Shown here: positions 11,255 through 20,893 of the stretch, in pieces
Layout of the letters: every line of letters starts with the position of its first letter
Numbering within the stretch: the first letter of the stretch is position 1
Assembly: GCA_003427395.1 (NCBI GenBank)
Contig: BFEA01000192.1
Location: 1,104,201-1,129,345 of the forward strand
DNA from: Chara braunii
Taxonomy: Eukaryota; Streptophyta; Charophyceae; Charales; Characeae
Reading direction: 5' to 3'
Length of the DNA stretch: 25,145 bases
The notes under the pieces: model-generated
Told to the model about the DNA's origin: nothing
The model's database searches: none
Seen by the model: the letters and a program-made list of their open reading frames with translations, nothing else
Translations under genes and position numbers: made by a program

Positions 11255-12960
11255 CTCGCGTGAGAGGGCTTTGTTGCCTTGAATCGCCTGAGAGCCCCGC
11301 AATGGGTGCCAACTCGTGCCACAACTTTGTCAATATAAAGTTAAATTGCCGAAGTCAACTCTCTGTCGACCTCCCAAGTCGCAGTGATAGCCTCTCCTAC
11401 AACAATCGTGGCGACTCCGCAACTTCGTTTTCACGACCCGCCGGTAGCTACTCTGTTCCCTCCTTTCGATTTTTCCCGCCATGCACGCGGGATGCAATGC
11501 AGAAACCCCGAAGTGAAGTGCAAGACAACTCAAACAAGGTCACAACATTGTAGGGAACTACAGGGCTAGCGGACCAGCAGATCGGCAACTGTGGAGCGGA
11601 GCGAAAGGCACCAACAACAAAGGCAGCAACCTACAGGGCACACAAGTGGCAAATTTGGAAGGCACGGCAACAAAGCAGCGGAGTGTGAGGCCACACCAAC
11701 CCGGTCACACCGCACAGTGAACTCAACAACCCGCAAAGAAGCATATGCGAAGCAAGTGGGATACAGGCGACAGGATAGTTGCGGGACGGAGAGAAGGATG
11801 CCCATCCAACACGAAACAGAGCAACACTCGACCAATTCACATCACGATTGAGCCCTGTAGACTGTTGATTCCTACCACCTACTGAGCCAGAGAGTCAGAT
11901 ATTCGTCATCATTTACAGGCAACACAGACACTCCGAACCGAACAGCCCATATCTTAGGTGGAAGGCATCCTCTCGATCCCGCTCCTCTCTTCGCCCAGGT
12001 AAGTGACTCCTCTCCCTCTATATGCGGTGCTAGCACTTACTCGCTGTCTGTTTCACGGAAGGTGTGCGCCCTCTTGCCTTGCTACTGCAGACGACTTCGG
12101 CCAGGTAGGTGCCCGACTCCTTCCTTCTTCATACGAGCCGAAAGGTAAGTCTCCACTTAGCAGCTGACCTCATGCCTCCCCCCTGTCCTTATTCGTACAT
12201 GTTCACTTTAGTTTGGCCCTGAGGGCCACTCCCTGTCGCTGGCACACAAAGTAAGAAAATAATTTTCCCCTAAAATATGGGAAGATACATAAGAGTTTTA
12301 ATGATTTACTCTCTCGGACGCCGTGGTTCGTCGTTCGACTTCTCCCACATCGTCAGGTCCAGATGAGCATTCTCTCTCTCTCCCTCTCTCTATCTCTCAA
12401 TGAATCTTCCATCAGAAAAACGGAAAGATTTATTGTATTTTTCACGATCTCTTCCCTTGGGCGCAACTCCTACCCGCTATTCTGCCCGAACCACTCAAAA
12501 ACTAACACTGCCAAATGACTCGTCACTGAGAGAAACCCCCGAAACGAGCCTTCAACTGCCCACTTCCGTCAAGAAAATGGAGCGATTAGACTCCTTCAGA
12601 CCTCACTCCTCCCTCTGTCCGCCATCTCCTGCACAAGTTTTTCTCACTAACTTCTAACTTACCAACTTTCCCTTCACTCTAACCACGGAACTGGGTGCGC
12701 CCACCTTCTAAGCCTCTACTTTGCTTCTTCTCGCGCCTTATCCCGTTCGGAATCAAGTGGGCACAAACTTCTCCCCTTCGCGCCGACCTCTTTGCCACGC
12801 CATCTCCACCCTTTTCTGTATGCACCTGACACCACCTCGCGTCCACATTCTTCCCTTCTTTTTAGCTTTCCTTGGCTCCCCGTAGCTCCGCGCAGTGCCT
12901 CTTCAATCTAACTCTAATCCTACTCACCTAATCCCAAAACTAACAACACCATCGGAATCG
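11255..12960. other. Unassigned stretch, possibly the rest of LTR A
   Basis: No gene is supported. Three AGGTAAGT or AGGTAGGT strings (11997, 12102 and 12144) resemble 5' splice sites but have no convincing partners. A CT-rich simple repeat lies at 12370-12398. The frames here have no recognisable domain. Confidence 0.35.
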
Positions 12961-12982
12961 CCTCGAACTAACACTTTACTTC

Positions 12983-13006
12983 GCCCGATTCCGTGAAGAA
13001 TCGGGC
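12983..13006. repeat. Hairpin R1
   Basis: The 9-bp perfect stem GCCCGATTC / GAATCGGGC has the six-base loop CGTGAA. It is related to the hairpins at 13294 and 13686. Confidence 0.85.
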
Positions 13007-13293
13007 AAGATAATCAATTTTTTCTTCGGCCATATCTAGTTTCTTTGACACTTCCGCGTGGTGCTTAAATTTGATTCGGCTTCAACTTTAATAGGCTTTG
13101 TTTGTCAAAAAGAGAGTTATGTTCGCTTCGGACCTGGTCGTTACTTTTATTTCGCTTTTTTGTAATCTTTATTATCTAGTCGAGCAAAAACTCATACAGT
13201 GATCTCCACTAACTCTCAATTTACTAACCTTCTCGTCAAACTAACTCTACTATTGCGGTCGCCCGGGGTTAAAACCCCAACCTAGTCTTCCCT

Positions 13294-13323
13294 CTCACTC
13301 GATTCCATTGAGAATCGAGTGAG
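13294..13323. repeat. Hairpin R2
   Basis: The 12-bp perfect stem CTCACTCGATTC / GAATCGAGTGAG has the loop CATTGA. Compared with R1, two pairs differ by changes on both sides (C-G to T-A and G-C to A-T), so pairing is kept. Confidence 0.85.
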
Positions 13324-13474
13324 TTATCCATTGTTGCTTCCGCCATACCTCACTGGTCCCCCGCTACTGCGTCCTTCCTACCCCGCATGCACCCGGCGCT
13401 GTTCGCTGGCCAGGTTCAGCCCAACCTTTTCACTTTCTCTCGTCTTCACCCAGCTCTTCTTCAGACAGCGGCTG

Positions 13475-13505
13475 GCGCAACCAGTCTCCTTGGTATAGGT
13501 TGCGC
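13475..13505. repeat. Hairpin GCGCAACC / GGTTGCGC
   Basis: A perfect 8-bp stem with a 15-base loop lies between R2 and R3 and is unrelated to them in sequence. Confidence 0.7.
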
Positions 13506-13685
13506 TCCTGAGAGGACGTAGGAGGGCATCAACGAGCAGTTCGTTCGATCAGTTTTTCGCCCCTTTACCGAAAACCCGGCGAACGATTTGAATATCAGTA
13601 TCACTGCGAGCCTCTCCCACAATTTCCTCTCGCCTCGCCTTGCCCATGGCACGCTCATACGGCGACCCTAGAACCGCCTCTTTCG

Positions 13686-13713
13686 CCGCCCGATTTCATC
13701 GAGAATCGGGCGG
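13686..13713. repeat. Hairpin R3
   Basis: The 11-bp stem CCGCCCGATTT / GAATCGGGCGG includes one G-T pair and has the loop CATCGA. The flank about 65-75 bases downstream of both R2 and R3 contains a related string (GCATGCACCCGGCGC at 13386, GCATACACCCTGCGC at 13764), followed by CAGGTTCA. The hairpins therefore sit in copies of a larger degenerate repeat. Confidence 0.85.
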
Positions 13714-13719
13714 GCTTTA

Positions 13720-14718
13720 TGTTTTTCACTCCCACCTGCTCCCTCCGTAGCATGCCCCCATCTCTGCATACACCCTGCGCACCTTCCTGTCCAGGTTCAT
13801 CCCTCCTCTTTGCCACTCCTGCTCCGTTGCCTCTCTCCCGCCAGCCTCACTGTCGGTGCTAACCTGCGCTAACCTGAAAACCACAACGACGGTGGTTGTC
13901 ATATGCAACAGGCCGGCGACCGCCGAAGTCGAATCCGCTAAGGAATGTGTAACAATTCCCCTACCAAGTTGTGCCAACTCTATCAGCCCCGAAATGAAGA
14001 ATGCTGCAGCGCCTGGCCTATCCTCGGCCTTCACCACTCCACTGTTGCGTTGAGTAGGAGGGCGCAGGCCCCCTGCGTACGCTGGCAATGTGAGCTAGGT
14101 GGGACGGGTCCTGGTGCAGATCCTGGTGGTAGTAACGAATATTCAAATGAGAACTTTGAAGGTTGAGGTGGGAAGGGGTCCCATGTGACCGGCCGCTGCA
14201 GCCTGCGGCCTCCGCCCTGGTGTCTGCGTCCCACTGCGCCCAGACAGCCTATCACCCCTTTCGGGTCCCAAGGGGCACACTCACACTCAACCTCTCACAG
14301 CAGATGGTGGGGACGGACTGTACACCCACAACAGCACCCGCCACCCTCCGGTTACGGCATCACAGTCCCCCTCAGAATACTCTCCAATTCCCTTCCACTT
14401 TATGCTACTGACACTCTCACACGAGAAACAAAAAAACCCACGACCACAGTCTCCAACGCTCTCACGTACGTTGACCTCTTCGGTTCGTGCTCCGACATCG
14501 GTAGGATAAGGGAATTTTCGCCATGCAAAACTTCTAGCGGCCTGCCCAAAAAACACGTGCTCAAGGTCCTCAACTACCGCGACGACCACCCGTATCCGGT
14601 AATCTAGTAGCTGAGCCAGACCCTTCGGTCTCAACGTCGGCCTCAAAACCGATCACCGAGCTAAAAACCTTGGAAAACAAATAAACAAATAATAATAATA
14701 ATAATAAAAGAATAGACA
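13720..14718. other. GC-rich stretch without a recognised gene
   Basis: Open frames occur on both strands (for example 14088-13726 and 14646-14287 on minus, 14185-14607 on plus) and overlap one another. None has a recognisable motif, so they are best read as chance frames in GC-rich DNA. An ATA/AAT microsatellite lies at about 14688-14707. Confidence 0.4.
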
Positions 14719-14939
14719 TCGCCCGTCCCGCTGGCCCGCGGCGCCATGCACACCCAAGTTGCGCATGGTTGCGCCTCGCCGTCAATACCCCATGCGCGCC
14801 GCTCACCCAAGCGAAGACATAAGTTTCCTCTCGCGTGCGCGCCGTCGAGCGGACGAGGCTGCCCTAGTTCGACTTGCCGAAAAGATGCCAAATACTGTTG
14901 TAAGGGTATTGGGTACGATACCGAGTTTTGTGCTCGGAC
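14719..14939. repeat. 220-bp repeat, copy 2
   Basis: It matches 3511-3723 from TCGCCCG through CTCGGAC in the same orientation and keeps the same open frame. The hairpin is weaker here (CCAAATAC / GTATTGGG). No LTR follows at its left edge; an AAT microsatellite and an A/T-rich stretch are found there instead. It is probably a fragment of another element of the same family. Confidence 0.75.
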
Positions 14940-15389
14940 GAGGAGGAGGAATACCCCATAGCACTTTCTAAAGGAAGAGGCATGCAACACTTCAACCAAT
15001 GCCCCTGATCAAGAATCATGCATGTCATCCAAAAAAATTAGAAACGGATGGAGGCGGGTGTGTGCATGTCCGATTTTAGGTCAGCGGTATGTTGCCATAA
15101 ATAACTTTGGCAGCGCATCTCATCAAGTCAAGACTAAGATTGTCTGACTATGTTGTCGGCTGCATCGAGCTTATTGCCTAATGCCAACTTTTTTAGGGCT
15201 CCTGTATGTTTATTTTGTGAAGTCCAACTTAGGATAGTCGGATTTTATTTCGACCTTGTGTGATTGCATGTATCGTATGATGATTTGAATTCTTCCGGTT
15301 ATCATTACAGATTGGACATGCGTTCTATCGACTACGGTCAATTTTTGTTTATGTAATTATATGTTAATTTGTTAATTCTTTCTTGATGG
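14940..15389. other. AT-rich stretch, possibly U3 part of LTR B
   Basis: No coding sequence is supported. The part near 15340-15389 may be the poorly conserved start of the left LTR of element B. GGCAGCGCATCTCATC at 15111 resembles the GGCAGCGCTTCCC core seen elsewhere in the window. Confidence 0.35.
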
Positions 15390-15902
15390 TATGTCTAAAA
15401 GGGGCTAGGATGAATTATGGTTTCACGCTTGGTTTAGACCGTCCTAGTCGATCGGCGTGCGCTTTGTACTTAGGAGATCAGCGCCCTAAGAAACGAACGA
15501 CGCTCGGGTCCTCTTGTCGTTAACCAAGCGTATCTAGACTACAACGAACGAGCAAACGCCCTCGGTTGACCTACCTTTGCAATTGCATTTAAAAACTTTC
15601 GTATGTGGATCAATAGCTCGGTAGGAATACGCCCCTAAGAATGGTGACAACCCCTTAGGGAAGGAAGCTTATGCCCAGCGGGAACCTATCCTGTCGTAGG
15701 GGACCGCGGGATGTACAGCTAACGCATCCGGCTAGAGCGGCAAAGGGACGACGCTAACGCAACCGTCTCGGCGGTACGCGGGATTATGAATGCGTTGTTC
15801 CCAAGTTGTCTCTTGAATTTTGTTTATGTGTTAACTCCTGCGTGACATGGCTGGGAGGGCTCCCACGCTTTCCGAAAAAGTCGGGAGCCGATGCACTCGA
15901 CA
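15390..15902 (+). repeat. LTR of element B, left copy (5' LTR)
   Basis: This matches 16140-16640 in inverted orientation, with shared blocks CTTAGGAGATCAGCGCCCTAAG, GAGCAAACGCC, TAGCTCGGTAGG, CCTATCCTGTCGTAGGGG and ATGCRCTCGACA. Its second half also matches the last 330 bases of LTR A (3181-3509), so A and B are related families. It ends in CTCGACA at 15902 and is followed after two bases by a primer site. The left boundary is approximate. Confidence 0.75.
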
Positions 15903-15904
15903 AG

Positions 15905-15921
15905 TGGCGTCGTTGCCAGGG
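15905..15921 (+). other. Primer binding site (tRNA-Asp type), element B
   Basis: TGGCGTCGTTGCCAGGG matches 15 of 17 bases of TGGCGCCGTTGCCGGGG. It lies two bases after the LTR end, the same spacing as in element A on the other strand. It identifies the left LTR as the 5' LTR. Confidence 0.85.
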
Positions 15922-16139
15922 ATAACGGCTACCTACCGTTGTCACTGGTGGAACGACACTCGGGAATGAAAGATGTGAAATTTGTGTTTGCCACAAGGAA
16001 AGGTTAGTAGCTTTGAACCTTCGTAGGGAGAAGAAGGGTAACTCCTTCTTGTACTTTATATTGTGGTTCATTTGGCTTTACCTTTTATCTTGAACTCGCA
16101 GGGAAAGTGTAACTTTAAAGTCGTTTTGATAATGATTTT
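15922..16139 (+). other. Element B leader remnant
   Basis: About 220 bases separate the primer site from the inverted LTR. They include a small ACGG / CCGT hairpin just after the primer site and otherwise nothing recognisable. No gag, pol or polypurine tract can be seen, so nearly the whole internal region is missing. Confidence 0.6.
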
Positions 16140-16640
16140 TAGTTGCGATGTCGAGCGCATCCGCCCCCGCGCGAGCGAGGGCCCTCCCGACCATGTCACA
16201 CAGGAGTTAGACATCATAACAAAACACGGAGACAACTTAGGGACAAAAGCGAAATAGTTTCCACAAGCCGCCGAGACGGTGCGTGGTTGCGTCGTCCCTT
16301 CGCCGCTCTAACCGGATGCGCCAACTTTACATCCCGCGGTCCCCTACGACATGACAGGTTCCCGCGGGGCATAAACTTGCTTCCCTAAGGGGCTGTCACC
16401 ACCTTTAGGGGCGTATCCCTACCGAGCTACCGACCCACGTGCGAAAGCTTTTAAATGCAATTGCAGAGGTGGGTCCGCCAAGGGCGTTTGCTCGCATGCT
16501 GTAGTATAGGTATACGGGAATTAAACGCCTGTTGAACCCGGACGTTGTTCGTCACTTAGGGCGCTGATCTCCTAAGGATGAAGCAAACGTCGGTCGACTA
16601 AGGTAATTCTGGATCAAGTAAAAAACCTAAATAATTCAAC
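16140..16640 (-). repeat. LTR of element B, inverted right copy
   Basis: This is the reverse complement of the left LTR B. It begins on the plus strand near TGTCGAGCGCATCCG (16146), so the junction with the leader is at or within a few bases of the U5 CA end of the LTR. Reading out of that end on the minus strand there is no primer site. The right boundary is approximate, because similarity fades after about 16640. Confidence 0.75.
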
Positions 16641-16813
16641 CCTAGTCCCATGCGTATCATACTCATCATAATATATAATTTTTCAAAGCAATACATACAC
16701 GGATCAATTTTACAGTCAGTCATTCCAACAATTAAAACGTAATACTTAACATGATTGATTTGGTCTGACGAAAAAAATCATGTTGTCTTACTTCCTCCTC
16801 GTCGCAGGTGTAA

Positions 16814-17097
16814 CCTCTTTTGTATAAAGAGGATCTCTTATATCTATTTACTTGATGTGAATTTGTTTTTGGAATTTTCTTTACTTGCCTTTCACATAAA
16901 AGTCTAAAGATAACTTTAGACTAAAGAAATACATTTGTTTATTTTTTTATTTCCTATGTATTTACCCCTCAATGCCAAAGCATGATAGTCAAATCATCGG
17001 GGTAATCTGAATACTATCCATCTGGCGGTTCTATCTACGTAAAGTGTTTTTGTTTTGTTTTGAAATTACCTCGTGAAACCATAAGTCTTATGGTTTC
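16814..17097. repeat. Cluster of four perfect hairpins
   Basis: The stems are CCTCTTT / AAAGAGG (16814-16832, loop 5), AGTCTAAAG / CTTTAGACT (16901-16922, loop 4), TTACCCC / GGGGTAA (16962-17005, enclosing a TGAT / ATCA stem), and GAAACCATAA / TTATGGTTTC (17075-17097, loop 3). They are unrelated in sequence and sit in AT-rich DNA. Confidence 0.75.
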
Positions 17098-17162
17098 CTC
17101 AACGGGACTGAGTTTATGCGATGTGTTTACTGAAATCCAAGTAAGATTTTAGAAGATGGTGT

Positions 17163-17708
17163 CTAACCCTGATAGATTTGTCGCCCACCACGCACCTTTG
17201 CCCCCAATGAATACAAACGCGCCAGCTCATCGTCGTCGAATATCAGAGTAGACATTCGTCCACATCGCATAACTCTAACAATCCGAGTGTTGTAGAAAGA
17301 GACTATCCGCGAAGCTAGTCTCCATAATATAACTCAGAAGGGCCGACTGGGTCCAAACAAATGTCGCGTCTCAGCGTCCCGGATCCGGATGACGCCGAAA
17401 CGTCTGTCGGACGAGGTAATTTTGATACTCACAATGACTCGAGAGAGACACTGGAGATTACTCGCGCGGTGGAAATACAATGTATCACCAAAAAGTTCGT
17501 CGTGAGTTCGAACAGTGTTTGCCCGAAAATCCGCGCGAGAAGTAGGGAAAAATCCCTCGTAGAGTAGTCCAATGAAGCCGATCCAATCAATAGGAGAATC
17601 ATCTCGAACTCGCAACAGCTGCTCTGCTCCCCTGATAATATCCTCCTCAGGCGTATCACGAACCAGCAGATACCTCGGGATTGTAAAATCTTGTCGTGCT
17701 CCAGGCAT
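17163..17708 (-). pseudogene. Unrecognised coding-like frame with one in-frame stop
   Basis: I do not recognise the protein. The frame runs from ATG at 17708 for 124 codons to a TGA at 17334-17336, then stays open for another 57 codons to TAG at 17163. Composition is balanced and protein-like, with acidic stretches (TPEEDIIRG, IFDDDELARLYSLG) and a hydrophobic segment (PIDWIGFIGLLYEGFF). The ATG is preceded on the minus strand by a pyrimidine-rich TTCTGACTTTGTCCTGATACACAG, a good 3' splice site, so this may be an exon rather than a separate gene. It lies 25 bases after the stop of the next upstream frame on the same strand. A decayed transposon gene, an old viral insertion or a degraded host gene are all possible. 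Confidence 0.35.
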
Positions 17709-17732
17709 CTGTGTATCAGGACAAAGTCAGAA

Positions 17733-18221
17733 TTAATCGCGTAGATGTTCCTCTAGTTCTTCTGCCTCGACCTCCAAATCATCATCGTATAATGGCTCGA
17801 TGTCTACGACTGCGAACCTATTGGCTCGCACCCGTTCTACAAAGTATATACCGAAGAAAGACCCTTGTCCATCGTTTAGCCAAAGCACGTATCGAACGAA
17901 CGTCAACCTTATTTCCACAATTTCGTCCACCCGTGGATTGAGCTCGTAGGGTTGCAGTACTACCAAGTTCATATTGACAAAGTTGCGTTCGAGCAATGGC
18001 AGTGCAAACTCATAATGGATAATATCCAGGCCATGCCCTGTCCTAAATATAAGTCATCTGGGAGGTCTCCGCGCGCTCCCACTCCAGAATCGAGGAAGAC
18101 AGGTTGTAAACGAGTCGTCCAATCCTCTTTACTCTTACTCCATTACGCCTCTGAAGTTCATCTCTTTCATTCGCCAGGTCTCGGTTGCTGAAAAAGAACA
18201 AGTTCGTAGATCTCATAGCCA
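17733..18221 (-). pseudogene. Unrecognised coding-like frame, interrupted by a one-base shift
   Basis: On the minus strand a frame starts with ATG at about 18221, directly after CTTCTCTTTTTCAG, a strong 3' splice site. It reads to a TAG near 18043 and carries an RDLANERDELQRR segment likely to be helical. Shifting by one base at TATATTTAG continues a protein-like sequence through 17996 to a stop at 17733, with YELNPRVDEIVEIRL, FFGIYFVERV and a very acidic end (YDDDLEVEAEELEEHL). The shift may be an indel, or TTTAG may be an acceptor of a short intron. I know no family that matches. The shared strand and tight spacing suggest it belongs with 17163-17708. Confidence 0.35.
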
Positions 18222-18289
18222 TCTGAAAAAGAGAAGACAATTGTGTTTAGGTTAAACTTTTGTCCCTGAATAATATTCAGTTATTTATC

Positions 18290-18615
18290 TTCTTTCTGGC
18301 CCATGTTCCTTATGACACGACCAACCACGTCAGGAGTATCTAAATGTACTCCGTTCAGCTAGTAGGACATGAGCTGGTCTGCTTTTGACACCAACTCTCC
18401 ATACATCAGCGGTATCTAGAATGACCACTTAGAATGAGAGTGCTAAAGCAGTTTTCCCTTTTACGCAAGGCGTCAAGAATAAATTTCTTCCGTGAAAGAT
18501 GCCTTTTCCATTTCCTTAAGAGGTGGTCTGGGATACTCCTCCTCCTCGCCCAAGCACAAAGCTCGGATCTCAGAAGTCGGGCCGTCTCCACCGAATCGGC
18601 ATAGTACCCCCCCAC
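18290..18615 (-). pseudogene. Unrecognised basic frame upstream of the same cluster
   Basis: The minus-strand frame 18615-18406 encodes a basic, helical-looking stretch (ETARLLRSELCAWARRRS, KWKRHLSRKK). After a one-base shift near 18430 the frame stays open (VVILDTADVWRVGVK, RPAHVLLAERSTFRY) to about 18320. Between there and the TTTTTCAG acceptor at about 18222 lies an AT-rich stretch that could be an intron. It is a possible first exon of the gene continued at 18221-17163. No domain is recognised. Confidence 0.25.
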
Positions 18616-18647
18616 AAGCGGTTCACTCTGAGTCGATAACAGGGCCG

Positions 18648-18744
18648 GCCCCTAAGGCAACGAACCCCCGCCCCAGATGCCTCCTAGAAAAAGGGAAAGC
18701 ACCTACACGGCAGATATGTAAAGCGAAAGAATCCTTAGGGGCCT
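18648..18744. repeat. Small inverted repeat GGCCCCTAAGG / CCTTAGGGGCC
   Basis: Two 11-base arms are separated by about 75 bases. They could be ends of a very short foldback element. No clear target duplication is visible. Confidence 0.6.
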
Positions 18745-19342
18745 AACGTCAAAAGTAAACTTGGACGAAGAAAAGGAAAGTCGTAAAGAGAAAGAATCAT
18801 TCAGACTGACAGGCATAGATGGAGAAGATTCATTCGGGAAAAGAATGGGTAACCTCAGGGATAAGTCTAAATCCAAGTGAACTTCTCTTCCTTGTGCTCG
18901 CTTCGTTTTTCACTGTGTTCTTTTCTCTTTTGTTCATACTTAAAACGCAAGCACAGAGGTGAAAAGTCAACCATTCTTTCACCGTCATCAACCTCATCTA
19001 TTTCAGCCCACATCCCGTACCTGCAGTCAAGCCCAATGACACACAGACCACCATGCATTCCTTTACCATTGTCAGACTCCCTGTCATACACGCAAGTACA
19101 CACATTCTCTTTCCTTTTCAATGAACATCCAATGAACCAGGTCAAAGCAAGTGTGGGTTCACACAGGTGTGAAGGGAACTGAGTCAAATTAACTGACCAC
19201 TGACCTTGAGTGAAGTAGTACGGTACACTCAAGAAGACCGTATAAAATTACGCTCCTGTTGACGTGACGGTGGTGGTCTCCAGTCGTCACCAAAGTGATC
19301 GACACCACTCTCTTGCTGCGACCACCTCCCACAACACCCCCT
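18745..19342. other. No supported gene
   Basis: A 121-residue minus-strand frame (19232-18867) ends in a lysine/glutamate-rich tail but has no known domain. It is recorded only as a weak possibility. No repeat was found here. Confidence 0.35.
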
Positions 19343-19919
19343 CACTTACTTTTCAGCTAAGTAGCAAATCCGGATATCCGGCAGACAAATTTTATCCGGA
19401 AATTTCAATCCGGATGAAATATCCGGATTAATTCGGGATATGGAAAATCCAGCCCTGCGCAATATATATATATATATTTTTTACAAAAAAAATAAAATTC
19501 AAAAAAATCTGGAATAAAAATATGTTATTCATATCAATGATATGAACAACTTTTGGCTTGAGGCCATCTTTGATTACTCAACAAATATAAAGATAAAAGA
19601 TGAAACATAACAAGAAAATAATATATAGATAAAACATTATGAAATGAATTAAGCATCCCCCCTCTAAACCTCTTTATTCCCTATCTTATCCCCTTTGAAC
19701 CCTTCGAGGCCCTATCAAGCTTTTCATGAAATAGGAATGTAGTTCTATTGTATTTTGCATGCGCAATATCACTTTTTTTTTTCTTTTTTTTTTTCTTTTT
19801 TTTAGGCCTTTTTTTTTTTTCCGGATTTCTGGATGATCCTACCCCCCGATCATCCGGCCGGATAATCCGACCAGATTATCCGGCCAGATAACCCATGCTA
19901 CCTAGCTTTTCAATAAGTG
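19343..19919. mobile_element. MITE-like element with ATCCGGAT motifs
   Basis: Its imperfect terminal inverted repeats are CACTTACTTTTCAGCTAAG followed by TAGC at the left and, on the other strand, CACTTATTGAAAAGCTAGG followed by TAGC at the right. Inside both ends are palindromic ATCCGGAT, CCGGATATCCGG and ATCCGGCCGGAT motifs, a pattern seen in plant hAT-type elements. The centre is AT-rich with no coding sequence and holds a T-rich run (19770-19820). The family assignment is uncertain because no clear target-site duplication is visible. Confidence 0.55.
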
Positions 19920-20060
19920 TCACTGCCAATTGCTTCTGCCGTCACCGCGTTATTACGCCGTCAAATTCACGCCACCTCAAATCCCCCACTCCAGTGGCAC
20001 CTTCCCTGCACCAAGGTCCAGTTGCCGCTCAATGTATAACTATCAATGCTGGTAACCTTG

Positions 20061-20538
20061 CGTCACCGCCATAAAATTTTCATAGCGCTTTCGTACCACC
20101 GCTGGTAATACCGTAGTCACCACCGAAAATTTCGACAGCGCTTTCGGACCTCCGCCGGTAATACCGAAGTCACCACCGAAAATTCCGACAACGCTTTCCC
20201 ATCACCTGTTGGAAAACCCGGAGCCTCCGCCGTAGAGTTTCGGTAGCACTTCGCCACTACCGCCGAAAAAAACGGAACTGCCGCCGTAGAATTTTCGGCA
20301 GCGCTCCCGCGCTACCGCCGAGAAAACCGGAATCGCCGCCGTAGAATTTTCGGCAGCGCTCCCGCGCTACCGCCGAGAAAACCAAAATAGCCGCCTTAGA
20401 ATTTTGGCAGCGCTCCCGCACCACACCTGATAAGCCTGCGTTGCCGCCATAGAATTTTGGCAGCGCTCCCGCACCACCGCCGATAAGCGTTGGTGCCGCT
20501 GCCGTAAAAATTCAGCAGCACTTCCCCACCGTAGTGAG
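20061..20538. repeat. Minisatellite, about nine units of 53-55 bp
   Basis: Each unit reads approximately GCCGCCGTAGAATTTTCGGC, then AGCGCTCCCGC, then TACCGCCGAGAAAACC. Two adjacent units in the middle (about 20280-20385) are nearly identical, while the outer ones are diverged, with the left end the oldest. The TTTCGGCAGCGCT core is shared with the 122-bp sub-repeats of LTR A. Confidence 0.9.
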
Positions 20539-20555
20539 AAAATGGCAGGCTGAAT

Positions 20556-20590
20556 TAGTAAAATTTGGGCCTGAGGCCCAAATCTTACTA
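20556..20590. repeat. 16-bp near-perfect hairpin
   Basis: TAGTAAAATTTGGGCC pairs with GGCCCAAATCTTACTA with one mismatch and a three-base loop (TGA). It opens the stem-loop-dense region. Confidence 0.9.
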
Positions 20591-20893
20591 TGCCGCACAG
20601 TCGTAGTCCCGCAGCGCCCCTGGATCCGTCCCGTGGGACCAGCACCAGCTAGAGGGGAGAGGAGCAGAGTGCTCCCTTCCTTGGCTATGGCTGCCCAGCT
20701 CTTCTCCTCGCGCTCCTCTGCAGATTTCCAGCTTCTTCTCCTTGCCTCAGGCAGCACCTCAGCAGGCCAGCAGCACTCAAGTGCACGTCACACAATGACA
20801 ACACGAATGCTTTGTGTGGCAGCTGGGGACAACTGCCTGTTTTATAGTGGCTGAGGAGAGTTGGACGTCACTCCAGCCCCCAGGCAAAATCGC

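Noticed and set aside
11997-12152. Exons defined by repeated AGGTAAGT strings
   Set aside because: Donor-like strings recur without matching acceptors or coding frames.
13726-14646. Overlapping plus and minus frames of 119-140 residues
   Set aside because: They overlap on opposite strands in GC-rich DNA and show no recognisable motif.
20061-20538. CRISPR-like array
   Set aside because: The repeats are contiguous and degenerate without unique spacers, and the context is eukaryotic. It is a minisatellite.
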